Assembly (NCBI GenBank): GCA_026182355.1
Contig: JAPFBL010000003.1
Location: forward strand, 744,001 to 808,000
DNA from: Hermatobates lingyangjiaoensis
Taxonomy: Eukaryota; Arthropoda; Insecta; Hemiptera; Hermatobatidae
Reading direction: 5' to 3'
DNA length: 64,000 bases
Shown here piece after piece: positions 10,801 to 23,565 of the stretch (position 1 is the first letter of the stretch; each line of letters opens with the position of its first letter). The notes beneath the pieces are model-generated. The model was not told the origin of the DNA, made no database searches, and worked only from the letters and a program-made list of their open reading frames with translations. A program made the position numbers and the translations under genes.

Positions 10801-13800
10801 TCAATGAGGGTTTGTACAGATTCTGCAAAAAAAAGGAATAAACGCAGTTGCACCTGCTAACTGACTACTGCCAGGCAACTTTACTACACAGAGGTAGGTG
10901 CTTCAAGACACTCGACAAAACCATATAAAAACTTATATCCCTGGATTCAGCAAAAGTGCTAAGCTTATTGGAGACTTGAAGCTAACTGTTGAGGTACTTA
11001 ATTACCGAATGGGGGAAGCACAATAGTTTTTTTTTAATATGCAGTGCTATAGTCACCCTGAAATAATAAATAGGCAATTGTCACTAACAGTGAAAATGAA
11101 ATCCATTAAACATCCTTCAGCATGTATAAGACTTATGAGAAATAGCATTTTACTAAATAAAAATCCAAGAAGATATATGTAAGGTTAGTTCTTCTGATTT
11201 AGGAGGGGAGTAAAATAAGAGCCACTGAAAATATATTCAGCAAGAATGAATAGTGGAGGAAGGAAAGGAGTGAGCGAGCTCCCAAGAGTCACAGCGCTTC
11301 TATCACAGTCTTTATCCAAGCGTTATCCTTCTTGCCTACCATGTTTTTTTAAAATTATGACCTTATCAACATTTTGTTTCCAGCAGAAAAAATAACCATT
11401 TTTTTTACATATGTTGTAAACATTAAGTCATTTTTACACTTTTATTAGTAAAAAGAAGAACATTTCTTTCTATAATATTTTTCATCATTATCATAAAAAA
11501 TCCAAGCTTTAATAAGTATAGCTCAAAATAAAACAATTAATTATATTACTAAAAACAATTTTTTAAATTAAAAGTATTAATTTTATTTTGAAAATAATGA
11601 ATTTTTCATAATAAGAAGTCATAAGATATGAACAAATAAAATAAGTTTTAATAATTATAAAAACAATATTGTTATAGAACAGTGTTAGCTTTTTAAGCAA
11701 TATGCGAATATCACACTTTAGATGTTGAGGAAATGAATACTGCAGTTGAAGAACAAGATTAATAAAGATCAGCATGAAATTGCTATGAATTAAGGATTAG
11801 TCTTCCATTAATTACAAAACTGCTTTATCGAATTTGAATAATATTTATTCAGGTCTCTTGAAAACAGACAGTTTTTGTCTAGCAAATATGTGAATTTATT
11901 AAACAAAGTGAAATATATTATTTTTGTTACACTAAATACATGTGTCGTATTATTCTACATATTATCATGAGTGTTTCTTTATTCTATGTTGTTCTTTATA
12001 TATTTTCTGTATAGTTTCCCCTGTAGAACTATAAAACGATTTAAATATAGCTGAAATGTCAGCTATAAAACGTGACATTGAAAACTATAACTACTAAAAA
12101 CGAATTAGAGAGCTGAATATTTGATAACATTATATTTAGTTCTATACATTCAAAAACAGAATTGTAATATACAATATAAGAACATTTAGATCTACAATCA
12201 TTCTGTGAGACGATAACTGGATGGACTTTACGATGGTGACAAAAATAGGAGAAGAATCAAACCATAAAAATGAATAAATAAAAGATAGGAAAGGTATATA
12301 ATAATAATATAAAAAAAATCTAGGCACCATAGATGCAGGTGTTAGGCAGTAAGATGTCATATGAATCAACGTTTAAACAATTTCGATTAGTTTTGTTGAA
12401 GATGGTCAATCACTGAACTGGTCGAAAATTCAACGCCAATGTACGAAGTAAGAGAAATGAACAGTTCCTTCATTTTAAAGCACTTGCACTAACCCCTGCA
12501 GTAAGTAAAAATGTGAAAACATATGAAATTGTTTTATATTTTTTGAATAGCTGTAACATTTGCATAACTATTTATTATGACGTCAGGGAATTAATAAAAT
12601 TTTTAGTAAACTTGTATTTCTTGGTTTTTGTTCAGAAAATATTTAGTGAGTGCATTATTCATCGGTATTTGAAATTATTTGTTTGATATGGCTGAACGCA
12701 GTTATTATTTTTTATCAAGTGGATAAAGCTTCTGTCATTCATTACAATATAATAAACAAGATAGAAAACAGATGTAGAAAGAATTGTTATTTGTACGGGG
12801 CTCTTTTAAGTGACTGTATTGTTTATTGTCAGTTATGTTAGGTTATGACTAAAGGGAGAGGATGATGCTACTGACAGAGAGCCACACAAAGCATGTTGAG
12901 TGGAGGGTGACCTCAATAATGCCTTGCACACAGGGGCTGGGGTCAATTAATTGTGCGGCCAGCAGGTCAGAAAGAGGAGAGTAATTCTATGCAAGAGGAA
13001 CTCAATGTCGAACTGCAAAATAGCTTATCTTAGAAATTTAAATGATTCTGGTTCAATTTTAAACACGATTGTCACTACACAGCTGTAGAAAACGATTTGG
13101 AGTCAGAGTTGTCAGAATGTGCAGCTCTTGCACCGCAGGACCTGCGATCGTAGTTCACGTCACAGAGGTCGTAAAGCCGTCGGTGCCAACCCTGTACGAT
13201 GACAGTAACTCGTTATAAATACATTCTCTAAGTGAATTTCGGTAAAATAAATGCCTGGCCACGCAGAGTAGTGGTAATGACCTTAGCAATCATCCTCTTG
13301 AATATCATCCAACACCTCTCTCGGTCTGTAATAAACTTTCTGCATATTTTTATTTCTATTGTGAAGACGGATTTTGTAATTTTATTTAGTATCGTTTTTT
13401 TTTAATTCAGACTATGTTAAATTTACTGTTTACATGACAACCTTTTATAAATAAGGTATACTTAATATGGATAAGTACTCTTAAAAAACTCCAATATTGG
13501 TGCCAAGTTTGTTCTTTCGCCGTCGGGCAAAGATAAACTAAATATGAAATTGATTGTAACTCATTTGGTTCTTGATATAGCTTGTTCACACACACGCTGG
13601 GGACCTAAACACGTGTATTATTGTTGACAACTTTTTTTCTAATCCAAATGCTGTTTGTGACAGTCAGTATCACTCTAGAAGCCACCCATAAAACTTGGTA
13701 CAAAATTTTTCACCCCAATGAATTACTTTCACTACTATATATATTTAATACACAGAATGAATAAAAGTGAACAAAAACAATGTTGCTTGTATGCAGCAAT

Positions 13801-15010
13801 AATGGGAATAAGAAAGAAGGAGGAGAATGTAGCAAATGCTCTACCATGACACAATTGAGGAGACAAAATGAGAAAATTATATTCAATAGAATATTCAAAA
13901 GTAATTGTAACTGCAGAAAAGGGGAATTAGTACATTGTTGGATGCTTAAGTACACTTTATAAGGACTTATTGGTTATTTATTAAAACGTTCTCTTGTGGA
14001 TCTGCGCTGTTTTATTCAATTAGGTTGATTACCGTACCTGGCTTTAAAAGTTGAAAATAAAAAGATTTTAATACACAGAGATACACGTTTCTCATAAAAT
14101 TAACTTTCTTAATTCAACTACGTCAATTAGTAAATACAAGATATGGATATACTATATGAAAATATAAATATCAATATGCAATTTACATATATTACTTAAA
14201 CAATTTTGAATAAATAAGAGTTGAAACCAAAGTTCAGTCAGATTAATAATCATAAAACTGAAAAGAACACCAAATGATATTTTCTTCTGCCTTTGACAAT
14301 AAAAAAAGTTTATGACTAACAGAGTTTTAAATAGGCAAAACTATAGTGGAAAAGAATTAGATTGCATGCAAATGGAAAGTACGATTCCAGGATTGTATGG
14401 AAAGTAAAGGTGATAAACAATGAGAAGTACTTTATATTTTAACCACTTTGGGTGGGGAAACTAACATATTTATTCAATTATTTCTTCTCTAATATCACAG
14501 GAGAATAGTAAGTGATTGACCGTCAAAATGTGAAATGACAACAATCATTAAGAACATGTAACCAAAAACCTATTGAAGCAGAAGGTGACGATTACTGGGT
14601 CATAATCAACTAATGGATCATGACACATGCTGGACGCACAACTTATGGTGATACACAAGACTTATAGGTCCTGGAATTGAACTGACGTAAGTGTGGTAAC
14701 CGTATTTGCCATATGTAGAAAAGAACGCACCCACTCAAGATGTTATCACAGCAAGTACAATACTGAGTAAATAATATAATAGCACATTTAGGAGTGTATT
14801 ACGTGACCATTGCTCAAACTAAAGTAATGACAACAATTACTACGATATTACTTTCACTATCTGAAATCCCAACCTACGATTAATGAATAGAGAAACACGA
14901 CAGATATTAACATATTATCAATTTTTATGATATAAATTACCATATGGCTTTTACAATAACAGGGGTATTGCATATATAAGAGTTTTAATGGAAGTACTTC
15001 TCCACCACTC
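10801..15010. other. AT-rich non-coding DNA
   Basis: No gene is supported. Slightly GC-richer patches occur at about 12840-13000 and 13100-13330 without recognisable content. At about 14670-14730 (minus strand) there is a weak Pol III B-box-like string (AGTTCAATTCC) that might belong to an old SINE; I do not call it. Confidence 0.4.
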
Positions 15011-15176
15011 TTCGCAACTATGTTCCGAACATAGTTCGTAATCAAAACACATAGTTCTGATCTATGTTCCAAATTATGTCTTCTCGAACATTCTTCGCAA
15101 CTATGTTCCAAACATAATTCGGAATCAGAACACAGAATTTCAATCTATGATCCAAACTATACCAGAACTAAATTCC
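15011..15176. repeat. Two-copy tandem repeat, period 83 bp
   Basis: The block TTCGCAACTATGTTCC starts at 15011 and again at 15094, and both copies stay collinear for about 80 bp. Copy 1 contains the 21-base palindrome AACTATGTTC-C-GAACATAGTT. Variants of CTATGTTCC recur within each unit. Confidence 0.75.
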
Positions 15177-18100
15177 ACCCAGGTTCCAAGCGTAGATGTT
15201 GTCCATTACCAGTGACTGAGAAGACTAACATACACAGTATGATGATTAGTTCCTAAACATTGGCATGTGTGTTTAAAACGATAGCTGGATTCTCAGAAGT
15301 TGTGCGGCTTCCTAATGACCATGATTCAATTTCGTTACTATTCAGAGAGTTTATGAAAACATAATAAAGTAAATTTGGAGCAGTCTACAATCAACATTAA
15401 CGTTTACTTATAATTTATAAGTAAACGAATTATTATGCTTGCTAACAATTAATTTAATTTCTACATTTCTTTATAGCAGCTACGGTATGTATGTTATAAA
15501 ACTCTGAGCTAAAAGTACTATCAAACTCATTGGCAATTGACTTAATGGCTGCAACTTGTTTCATGCGGCTATATCACTTGTAATGAACATATAATCTTGG
15601 GTGTAGCACAAGACGATAAGTCACTAAGGTTAGAACTCGATAACTGTGTTGTTTACTGTCATATTTTCTCCTCCAATAATACAAACATACAATATTAATG
15701 TACGTAATATTCATATAATGGCAATACTTTACACCAAATGTATTTAAATTGAACAGAACAGTAGTTTCAAATTAGTACTCGTTTACCATATAGCTCTATA
15801 AAGTACCTTTCCCATGCTTAAACATCAATTCGATTCTTTACCAAGGTAGAAATACATATTTCCAAATTTTATTAATATTTGTCAAACCGTTTACTTGTGG
15901 ATTGTTAACAAAGTTTTTTATAAACATCATCCCAGCCACGTGCAGGAAAACTTCACCAAAAATTGATATATGCGACCTCTTTAAATTGTAAATCCCTCAA
16001 ACTCTCGAAATATATTCCTTTTCACTAAAACTATACATTATAGGAACTACAAAAAAAATCTGTAGTGGCATACACTATAGTTTACGATAAGTAAACATAA
16101 TATCAATTTCGTTGACAATCAATTGATTTCTAGTTTTATGTTTATTAAGTCATAGCTAATCAATGACAATACCATTTGTTTAAATGTGGTCATAATCATT
16201 TTACCAGTGAAAAAAAGTTTGAAATCATTGACCAATCTGACATTTTATTATAATTATTAAACTGAGGGTCTGAATCTCATCAGACTTGTAGGCACTGGGG
16301 CCATATCTGTCTTATTTTGGATCCCAAAATCGTTTCCAAGTCCAAATTCAGATATTGAGTTCTAAAATGAACTTTATAATTGTCCTAAGAGAAGTATAAC
16401 TATCACTTGCCTTTATTTTAGATATTATTTGCCAAAAATCTTTAACCTTTTAAAGGAGATTGCCTTTCATTCAGATAGAATGTGATCAAAGGTTTTCACC
16501 TCTTTTAAATAAAGAGTGTGAACTCTTCGTGTGATACTAATTACTGATTGCATAATTAGTATGCATACACACACATATTCATGCAGACACAAGCAAACAA
16601 ACAAACATGATGGAGAAGACATCTATGAGAACCTGAAAACATGAAATCTGACAATTTTATACGATTATGATAATGTTCTACTTATCATTACAATGATAAA
16701 GAATTTTAATAAATTAATGAGACAAAGCAAGGTGTATTTTTCTAGTAATATTACTAACAATCCCTGCGGAACTAGAGATATTCTGAACAAGCTTTGCTTA
16801 AAGTAAAGTTTAAATGCCGTGGGAATGATGTTTGATGATAATGAGACCAATTATTATTCATGAATTAGTCGATAAGCCAGAAGTCAATGAACGTTCAAAC
16901 AATCAGCGTAGACTCATTGGCACGAAGTAAGTACAATCAATCAGACCTAGGCTTCCATCAGATGCTTCTCTTTTAACTTCAAGGACAGTACTTCCAGTTC
17001 AACAAACGACAATATATAATTCAAATGGAATTATTACTAAATTTTCAATAAACGATTTCTTACATTATAATTTTTATTCCCAGGTAATAACAAAAGCATT
17101 ATACATATCTGTCCTGGACAGTGAAGTCGTAGTTTAAACAAAATCCGCTATGACTACGTCTTTAGTTCTGAAATACTAAGGAATGCATGGTTGTAAATAA
17201 AGACATCAATGTGGCATGCCAACTGAGTTATTACTAGTCAGAAGCAGCACAGCTCTGAAATGTCAGCCATATAAAGACAATTGTTCGCCAATCTCACGTT
17301 AAACAAAACCACTTGTTTGAGATATTTTGTTCAAAGCGGTCTGACATTCTCACAAGTTACACAACTTCCTAACATTAAGATAGTCCCAGTTGATATTGAA
17401 AGAGCAATTATTGCTTTTATTTTCGGTTTGAACAAACATATTTGCGAAACACAAAACCAAACTCTTATATCCAATTATAAGTTATTTTCCAGTCCATTAA
17501 CTATTCAATTAAAAATAATAAATCTTTTAAAATCAACTGTTAGTAAATGCTATTAAGAAAATTTTTCCTTTAATTTCAATCGGTTTTTGAAACAAAACGC
17601 GGACTGGTTACATGTGCAGTTACGTTGACTTATAGGAATAAAAAAAAAATGGAATAGATGCAAGATCTCATTAATTTAGGATTTTTAAAAAATAGGACTA
17701 CCCATGGTTTTCAAATTTATGGTTTATTATGGATAATCAAAAGAATATGTTTAAATACAATAAGGAGTAATTTAGCTTTAAGAAAAGAACAAGCATCATT
17801 TATGAAAAATGGTAGTTCCTCTTTTCATTTCAAATAGTAATTTTATACTTTTGTTTGTTGTGAAACATTATTATAATAATGAAAAGTAACTAATTTTGTT
17901 ATTTAGTGTCCATTTTTAGTATGGGCGTACTATATTTTGGGTTGACTCTTCACCAGATATTCAACTTTGTCAGATTATGTTTATTTGAATATTTCACAAG
18001 CTCCTGGTACAGTCTTCTCTTCAACAGTTGAAACATTGTACCCCATAAGGTAGAAATAGGTGTTTCATTTCTACCTTCATTGTTTCGTCAAATGACGAGA

Positions 18101-19027
18101 GATTCAGTGATGAAAGCTTCTAAAGCAAAGTTGTGTTAGGAGTTTAAACGAACAACATTCTCTCTTCGATTAAAAATAATAAAATGCCACTATTCAGAGT
18201 CGTCATGTAGACACAATATCGAATAAATATTTTTTCCATTACAGAATTAAAAAAAAGTTAGGATCAAAATTATAGGAAAATAAACTGTTTAAACTGATTA
18301 GTTATCCAGGGTATATATTTATAATAGCGGGAGTTATCAAGAAATGTACTATAATTTTTTTTAAAGTTTTTGTTATAAAATTTAATTAATAAAATAAAAT
18401 AAAGAATATTTTCATCAATTAACCGATCAAAACTTATAAATTTGAACCAAAGAGCTACTAGAATAATTTGATAACTTGAAAGAGATCCTGAAAAAACTGA
18501 AAGTGGGTTTTTAAGCGTCAGCAGGCAATTAATTTATCGAATTGAGCTGAATTAACATGCGGGTCGAAGTCATACAATTCTTTTAAACATATTTTGTTCT
18601 CACCATCTGAACAGATAGTCCAAAGGTTTTTATGAACTATAAAAAATTCTGATTTTCATTAAAGAGTTGATTATAAAAACTATAATAATATACAGAAAAA
18701 TATTTCAGTTCTTCAAAAAATTGAATAATAGCTGCATCATGTTTCAAGTTTTGATGTTGAATGAAACAAGAAAAAGGCAATAAAAGCCTGATATGCTCTT
18801 GAGTAATTTTCCGAATGATGATTAAACTAAGCCATTATTTGCTTAGATTTCCTTTTAATGTATAAAATTGTAAAGTGCTTTCCGTGAAAATCGAAATGCA
18901 CTCTTTTATTTGAAAAACTTTACACTTATTTTTCAAAACATCATGATTAAATAATACTGCAATCTATAAAAGTAATTTTTTTTTAAAAAAAATTAACTAG
19001 TGACTATTTAATAGTACGTAATAATTT
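15177..19027. other. AT-rich non-coding DNA
   Basis: No gene is supported; a 91-codon frame at 17281-17556 has no recognisable motif. A perfect 11-bp hairpin (arms AAGGTAGAAAT) lies at 18047-18077 with a 9-base loop. A short CA/AAAC-rich stretch occurs near 16560-16605. Confidence 0.45.
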
Positions 19028-19048
19028 ATATATACATATATATATATA

Positions 19049-19334
19049 CCTCATTAAAGATCTTGCCAACATTAAGTTTAGTATGTTTCCTACATACCTT
19101 TTCAAGGTTTCGAATGCTACCTTTCCATCTCTGTGGTACCATATAAATTAACTCACCGATTTTTTTATCTTTCATTGTATTTTTCATATTACATTTCCGA
19201 CGTTTCGGTCTACGTTGACCATTTTCAAGGATTCTATATACAAGGTTTTTTTAAAACAATTCTAATAAATACTTATTTACAATGACAATTACCTCACTTC
19301 TATCAAACATAACTAATAACAAAATATTCTTTTA
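19049..19334 (-). repeat. Left inverted arm of PLE-B
   Basis: This is the reverse complement of 20866-21151 over all 286 positions as far as I can align by eye. It contains the 3'UTR end, the hairpin motif (minus strand, about 19198-19232) and the beginning of the ORF. It ends sharply where sense ORF sequence begins. Confidence 0.85.
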
Positions 19335-19403
19335 TACACCCACTTATGGTACTGCTAAAGCACTAAATATACACCCACTTATGGTACTGCTAAAGCACTA
19401 AAT
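19334..19403. repeat. 35-bp tandem duplication at the inversion junction
   Basis: A 35-bp unit containing ACACCCACTTATGGTACTGC is present twice in tandem, exactly where the inverted arm meets the ORF. Its length is not a multiple of three, so only the second copy is in frame with the ORF downstream. Confidence 0.85.
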
Positions 19404-20771
19404 AAAATTATTACTCCTTACCTACCTGCTAAGTATCTACTTAAATCCACTGATGAATTCTTAGAAATAATACGAGCCACTGAGCCTAAAGGAACCATGG
19501 CCTCTCTAGATGTTGAATCTCTTTTCACAAATGTTCCAGTAGAAAAAACTATTGAAATTATTTGTGATTTAGCATATGAACATCCGACTCTAACCCCTCC
19601 TCCCTTTTCAAGAGTAATTCTGGAAAGTTTACTTCGTAGTTGCACAACTAAAAATCCTTTTACACATATTGATGGGAGCTTATATTATCAAATAGATGGC
19701 GTTGCCATGGGTTCTCCCCTTGGAGTAACATTTGCAAACTTTTACATGTGCCATGTAGAGAATAGTGTGTTAACACAAGAATCTATAGTCAAGCCCCATG
19801 TGTACTGCCGTTACGTTGATGATTGCTTCTTAGTGGTGAATAACGAACAAGAAATTGAGTGTTTAAAAAAAGCACTTGAAGAGGCATCAGTTTTAAAATT
19901 CACAAAGGAATTCAGTGTCAACAATAATATCAACTTTCTGGATGTAAGAATAAACCAGAATTACAGGAAATATGAAACATCAGTATATGTTAAACCAACG
20001 CATGCAGGAGTTTATTTAAATGCACAAAGTGAGTGCCCAGAAAGATATAAAGATGGAACAATTAAGGCACTTATACATAGAGCATTCAAGACATCGTCTG
20101 ACTGGCTTCTCTTCGACCAAGCAGTAGAAAGGATTAAACAAGTATTGGTCAACAATGGTTATAGTAACCAACACTTCGACAATATTTTAAGGAAATATAT
20201 GAAGAATATAAATTCAAACAATAATCAAGAGCATCAGCTGGGTGAAGAAGGAAGAATACAAACGGTGTATTATAAGAATCAATTCTCTAATGAATATAAA
20301 AAGGATGAAAGAATTTTGAAGGCCATAATTAAAAGAAATACAACATGTGTTAACTCGGCAGACAAGCTAAATATTAGTATTTACTACAAGAGTTCCTGCA
20401 CAGCAAATATGATAATTAGGAACAACCTACAACAAAAAACACAACTACAAAAAACCAATGTAGTGTACAGATATAATTGCACTATAGGAGACTGTGAGCT
20501 CCTAAAATCGAGCTACATTGGTTCTACGACGACAACACTTTCACGCAGACTTACGATGCATCTCGCAGCCGGAGGACCGAAAGAACACACAATGAACATA
20601 CATAAAAGCAGGCTAAGTAGAAAAATGCTGGAAGACAACATTGAAGTATTATATGCAGAAAATAATCACACGAGGCTGCATATAATTGAATCATTATGCA
20701 TAAAGGAAAAGAAGCCGAACATTAATGATCAGTCCTGTTGTTTTTCCAGAATTTTAAAGTTACATTCGTGA
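19371..20771 (+). pseudogene. PLE-B reverse transcriptase / GIY-YIG ORF, 5'-truncated
   Basis: The frame is open from 19371, 42 codons before the first ATG at 19497, to TGA at 20769-20771. It covers the RT core and the endonuclease of a Penelope-like element. RT landmarks include SLDVESLFTNVPV, DGVAMGSPLGVTFAN and the catalytic YVDD in CRYVDDCF. The GIY-YIG core is VVYRYNC ... SYIGST ... LSRRLTMHL. The C-terminus ends near KKPNIND, about as in the 873-codon relative at 36.7 kb but without that protein's Gly/Ala-rich tail. The first 340 or so residues are absent and replaced by the inverted arm. No stop or frameshift is seen in the remaining 467 codons, so this copy is fairly young. It is clearly related to, but well diverged from, the 36-42 kb element. 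Confidence 0.88.
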
Positions 20772-20969
20772 AAAATAACTATATAGTGATTTAAATAATG
20801 TTGTGTAAATGTTCATGTAGGGAATTTTGTAGCAAACCTGTCATGTTTATTAAGGTAGTGTTTTTTAAAAGAATATTTTGTTATTAGTTATGTTTGATAG
20901 AAGTGAGGTAATTGTCATTGTAAATAAGTATTTATTAGAATTGTTTTAAAAAAACCTTGTATATAGAAT

Positions 20970-21003
20970 CCTTGAAAATGGTCAACGTAGACCGAAACGT
21001 CGG
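20970..21003 (+). ncRNA. PLE-B terminal hairpin (hammerhead-like)
   Basis: The sequence CTTGAAAAT is followed by stem GGTC, loop AACGTA, stem GACC, and GAAACGTCGG. It lies between the ORF's 3'UTR and the downstream copy of the ORF start, where hammerhead motifs have been reported in PLEs. The canonical CUGAUGA core is not present. Cleavage activity is not established. Confidence 0.5.
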
Positions 21004-21012
21004 AAATGTAAT

Positions 21013-21184
21013 ATGAAAAATACAATGAAAGATAAAAAAATCGGTGAGTTAATTTATATGGTACCACAGAGATGGAAAGGTAGCATTCGAAACCTTGAAA
21101 AGGTATGTAGGAAACATACTAAACTTAATGTTGGCAAGATCTTTAATGAGGTATGTTTAAAAGAAGGTCTGCTCCCAAAGTATA

Positions 21185-21189
<5 letters not shown>
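21013..21189 (+). CDS. PLE-B ORF start, duplicated at the 3' end
   Basis: This encodes the N-terminus of a PLE protein, downstream of the stop codon of the same element. Landmarks are KVCRKHTKLNVGKIFNEV and CLKEGLLPKYTNI, which align with IVNAETAVNFND and CLKEDLLPIYTNI of the 873-codon relative. The frame then runs into the (TA)n tract at 21190. It shows that the element's 3' end extends past the hairpin into a second ORF start, the pseudo-LTR arrangement of PLEs. It is not a functional gene on its own. Confidence 0.8.
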
Positions 21190-21226
<37 letters not shown>

Positions 21227-21262
21227 TATACTTTGGGAGCAGACCTTCTTTTAAACATATAT
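21152..21262. repeat. Palindrome centred on (TA)n
   Basis: The last 37 bp of PLE-B (through AAGGTCTGCTCCCAAAGTATA) is repeated in reverse complement on the other side of the TA tract (about 21224-21260). This gives a hairpin with a TA loop of about 35 bp. Confidence 0.85.
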
Positions 21263-21376
21263 CGTAAATAACATGCCTACTTTAAGCCTTGTATGTTTCT
21301 TTCATACCTTCTCAAATGCCTTCAGAGAAGGTATGTAAGAAACATACAAAGCTTAAAGTAGGCAAGTTATTTAACG

Positions 21377-21402
<26 letters not shown>
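21262..21402. repeat. Second PLE palindrome with N-terminal coding fragment
   Basis: The left arm (21262-21319) and right arm (21322-21378) are imperfect reverse complements. The right arm translates as KVCKKHTKLKVGKLFNDI, a variant of the PLE-B N-terminus, and runs into (TA)n at 21379-21402. It represents a related but distinct PLE copy. Confidence 0.75.
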
Positions 21403-21409
<7 letters not shown>

Positions 21410-21612
21410 ACGGCTAGTAACCCGGCTGTAACTAGTTGCGTCTACAACGTGCTTGGTCTCCCTTTCTCTTTTCTCCTGAAGACGGATTACCCGAAAATTT
21501 GAGTCTGTAAGTGTGTTTCTTTTACTTTCTGTGCTTCCTATCTTCAATTTCGAACTGTTATTGGGTCCAGTTTGGATCGTCTTTCCGCTTATCAAGTGAA
21601 TATATATATATG
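21403..21612 (+). mobile_element. PLE end fragment, family F4
   Basis: This contains CCTGAAGACGGATTACCC followed by GAAAATTTGAG (21474-21500), a hairpin-GAAA variant. It is bounded by TA tracts. A rearranged relative is at 28007-28190, where the first part is inverted and the GTCCAGTTTGGATCG part is direct. Confidence 0.55.
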
Positions 21613-21756
21613 TTGATAAAAGTTTGTTTATACTTCGACCGCGAAGTATAAACAAAATAAAAGTTTATCAGGAGTCAGTCAGTTCTTCAGGTCCAAATTA
21701 ACCTTTCATTGTCAACGTTTTGGTTATTATTGAAAACGATTTTATAGGCCTATAAA

Positions 21757-21793
<37 letters not shown>
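21613..21793. mobile_element. PLE end fragment, family F5 (half copy)
   Basis: This shares GTCAGTTCTTCAGGT-CAAATTAA and CATTG-CAA-GTTT-GGTT blocks with the palindromes at 28993-29330 and 30745-31063. Only one half is present here. It ends at a TA tract (21763-21793). Confidence 0.6.
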
Positions 21794-21795
<2 letters not shown>

Positions 21796-23189
21796 TTTAG
21801 GGTTGAATTTGTAAAGAATTTTGATATAGAATACTTATATATAAAACCTGTAAGGGTTAGCATATATCAGCATATACTAATTAGTGCATATCAGAGGTCT
21901 CATTCTCATCATTAGGTTTCAATTAGCTCCGAGGAGTTACAAATTTCATTTGTGAGTTACGGATTTGAACTGTTTCAAATTGACGTCTAAAACTCTTCTG
22001 TAAGAGTGAGAGCTAAATAAAGGCATATTTTAAACAATCATAAACATTAGTTAAATTTAACAAATACGAATTTTAATAATAATTGAATCAAATTGTATCA
22101 ACCGGTTCTGCCTTTTATTTATTTTAACACAATAGATATTTGAGTAACAACCAATATTTTACGCAGCAATGTTTTGCTCAAAAAACAAAATTACAACAGA
22201 TTATGAAGAACTGAAGCCTTTTCCAGTATACTTTAAATTACACGATCAAAGAAAGAATATTTTTTAAAATTAATATTTTTTTTTCATAAAAAAATATCAT
22301 AGATCAAAACTCTCCTCTACAAGATCCCACATTAGCTGTTAATTTCCATTAAACATAAATAACAATCCAAGGCCACAATTAGTTCCATAGTTATATTACC
22401 CTCGGCAGTAACAAGAGGCAATTACTCTGCCTAATGGTATTTTCATTGTTCTGTAATGATGAAGAATAACAGTCAACACTTGCAGTCACTTACTGACGAT
22501 TCTAACTTAAAACAGTATTATGCCTTTGATTTAACAACTAACACCAATATACTCAACACTGTGGCGTAATATCGAGCAGTGCAAAGGACTTCATTAAATC
22601 ACGGTGATAATGGTATGGCATGGCAGAGGCACGTCGGTACGCTGAGTGGCCTGGCATGGGAGGTGGGTGGTATCGCATCACCCTTCTGTCTATTCTATCA
22701 TACTTGAGGATACCCTGATCAACTGATACCAGTTGTTTCCAATTCCTAAAAGAATGACGTTTTGCTATCTATTCGATCCAAAGCGATTCTTCTGCATCTC
22801 TACCATTCACTAAAGAGCATAAAGGAAAGATAATAGGCTTCTCTCTTTAATATCTGATTCGTAGTAAAGGTCCGTAATCAAAAGACAGATGTCTAAGTTT
22901 GATATTGTGACTCTAAGCAGATGAGCAATAATATAATTATGGTTTGTAATGTCAAACTTTTAGGAACTCTTTTCATTCATGAAAACTGTTATTGCAACAT
23001 TGCTATATTTGCGCAAAACACTAAGTATTCCTGAATATATAAAGGATAAAGAGAAAAATGTAGAGCAGTCCCCATTGAACGATAAAGAAGCTAATAATCA
23101 ACTAATAAGTAAACTATTTAATTAAAATTAAATAGGTGTGCAATTATTTAGTTGATTTGGTTTATCATCCGAATGTTTATCTAAGACAG
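21794..23189. other. AT-rich non-coding DNA
   Basis: No gene or repeat structure is evident. A modest GC-richer patch lies at about 22560-22740. Confidence 0.45.
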
Positions 23190-23565
23190 ATACGAATTCT
23201 AAGATGAACAAGCTGTTCCCACACATTGACAACTGTACCAGCGCCTTATTTAGATTAGATTTGGAACTGAACTTCATATCATAATTGTCTGCATTTCTTT
23301 GAGATAACTCTATACAGCTTATTAATCATTTTCTTTTTGCGTGTCTGTCAGTGTGTTGTAATACTTAAGTTAATTTTTATCTAATATTAACCGTTTGGTT
23401 TATATAATAAGCATTAATCTTTCAAAGGTCTTGTATTCATAAAAAGATTTGACGCGTTAATCTTTCTGAGGCACATTTTTTAGGTAGTATTATACATCAT
23501 CAAAGCAGCCTAAAAAAACAAATAATTTAAATTCAGTTAACTTTCATTCATAGGGACTCTTATAA
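23190..23565. repeat. Dispersed repeat family E, copy 1
   Basis: This shares TTGACAACTGTACCAGC, TTATTTAGATTAGATTTG and GTGTGTTGTAATAC, then GTTAATCT-TCTGAGG and CATCAAAGCAGCCTA-AAAA, in the same order and orientation with 25660-25965. It retains about 85 bp in the middle that copy 2 lacks. Confidence 0.8.

Larger units (their letters stand above)
19028..21224 (+). mobile_element. Penelope-like element with 286-bp inverted ends (PLE-B)
   Basis: This is a composite unit between two (TA)n tracts (19028-19048 and 21190-21224). In order it holds an inverted arm (19049-19334), the C-terminal two thirds of a PLE ORF (19371-20771), a 3'UTR, a hairpin-GAAACGTCGG motif (20970-21003) and the ORF start (21013-21189). 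The left arm is, by eye, an exact reverse complement of 20866-21151. The element therefore begins with an inverted copy of its own 3' end instead of its N-terminal coding region. Inverted and permuted ends of this type are known for PLEs. Confidence 0.85.

Noticed and set aside
14670..14730. tRNA-like A and B boxes on the minus strand
   Set aside because: The boxes are imperfect and too closely spaced, and no cloverleaf can be drawn.
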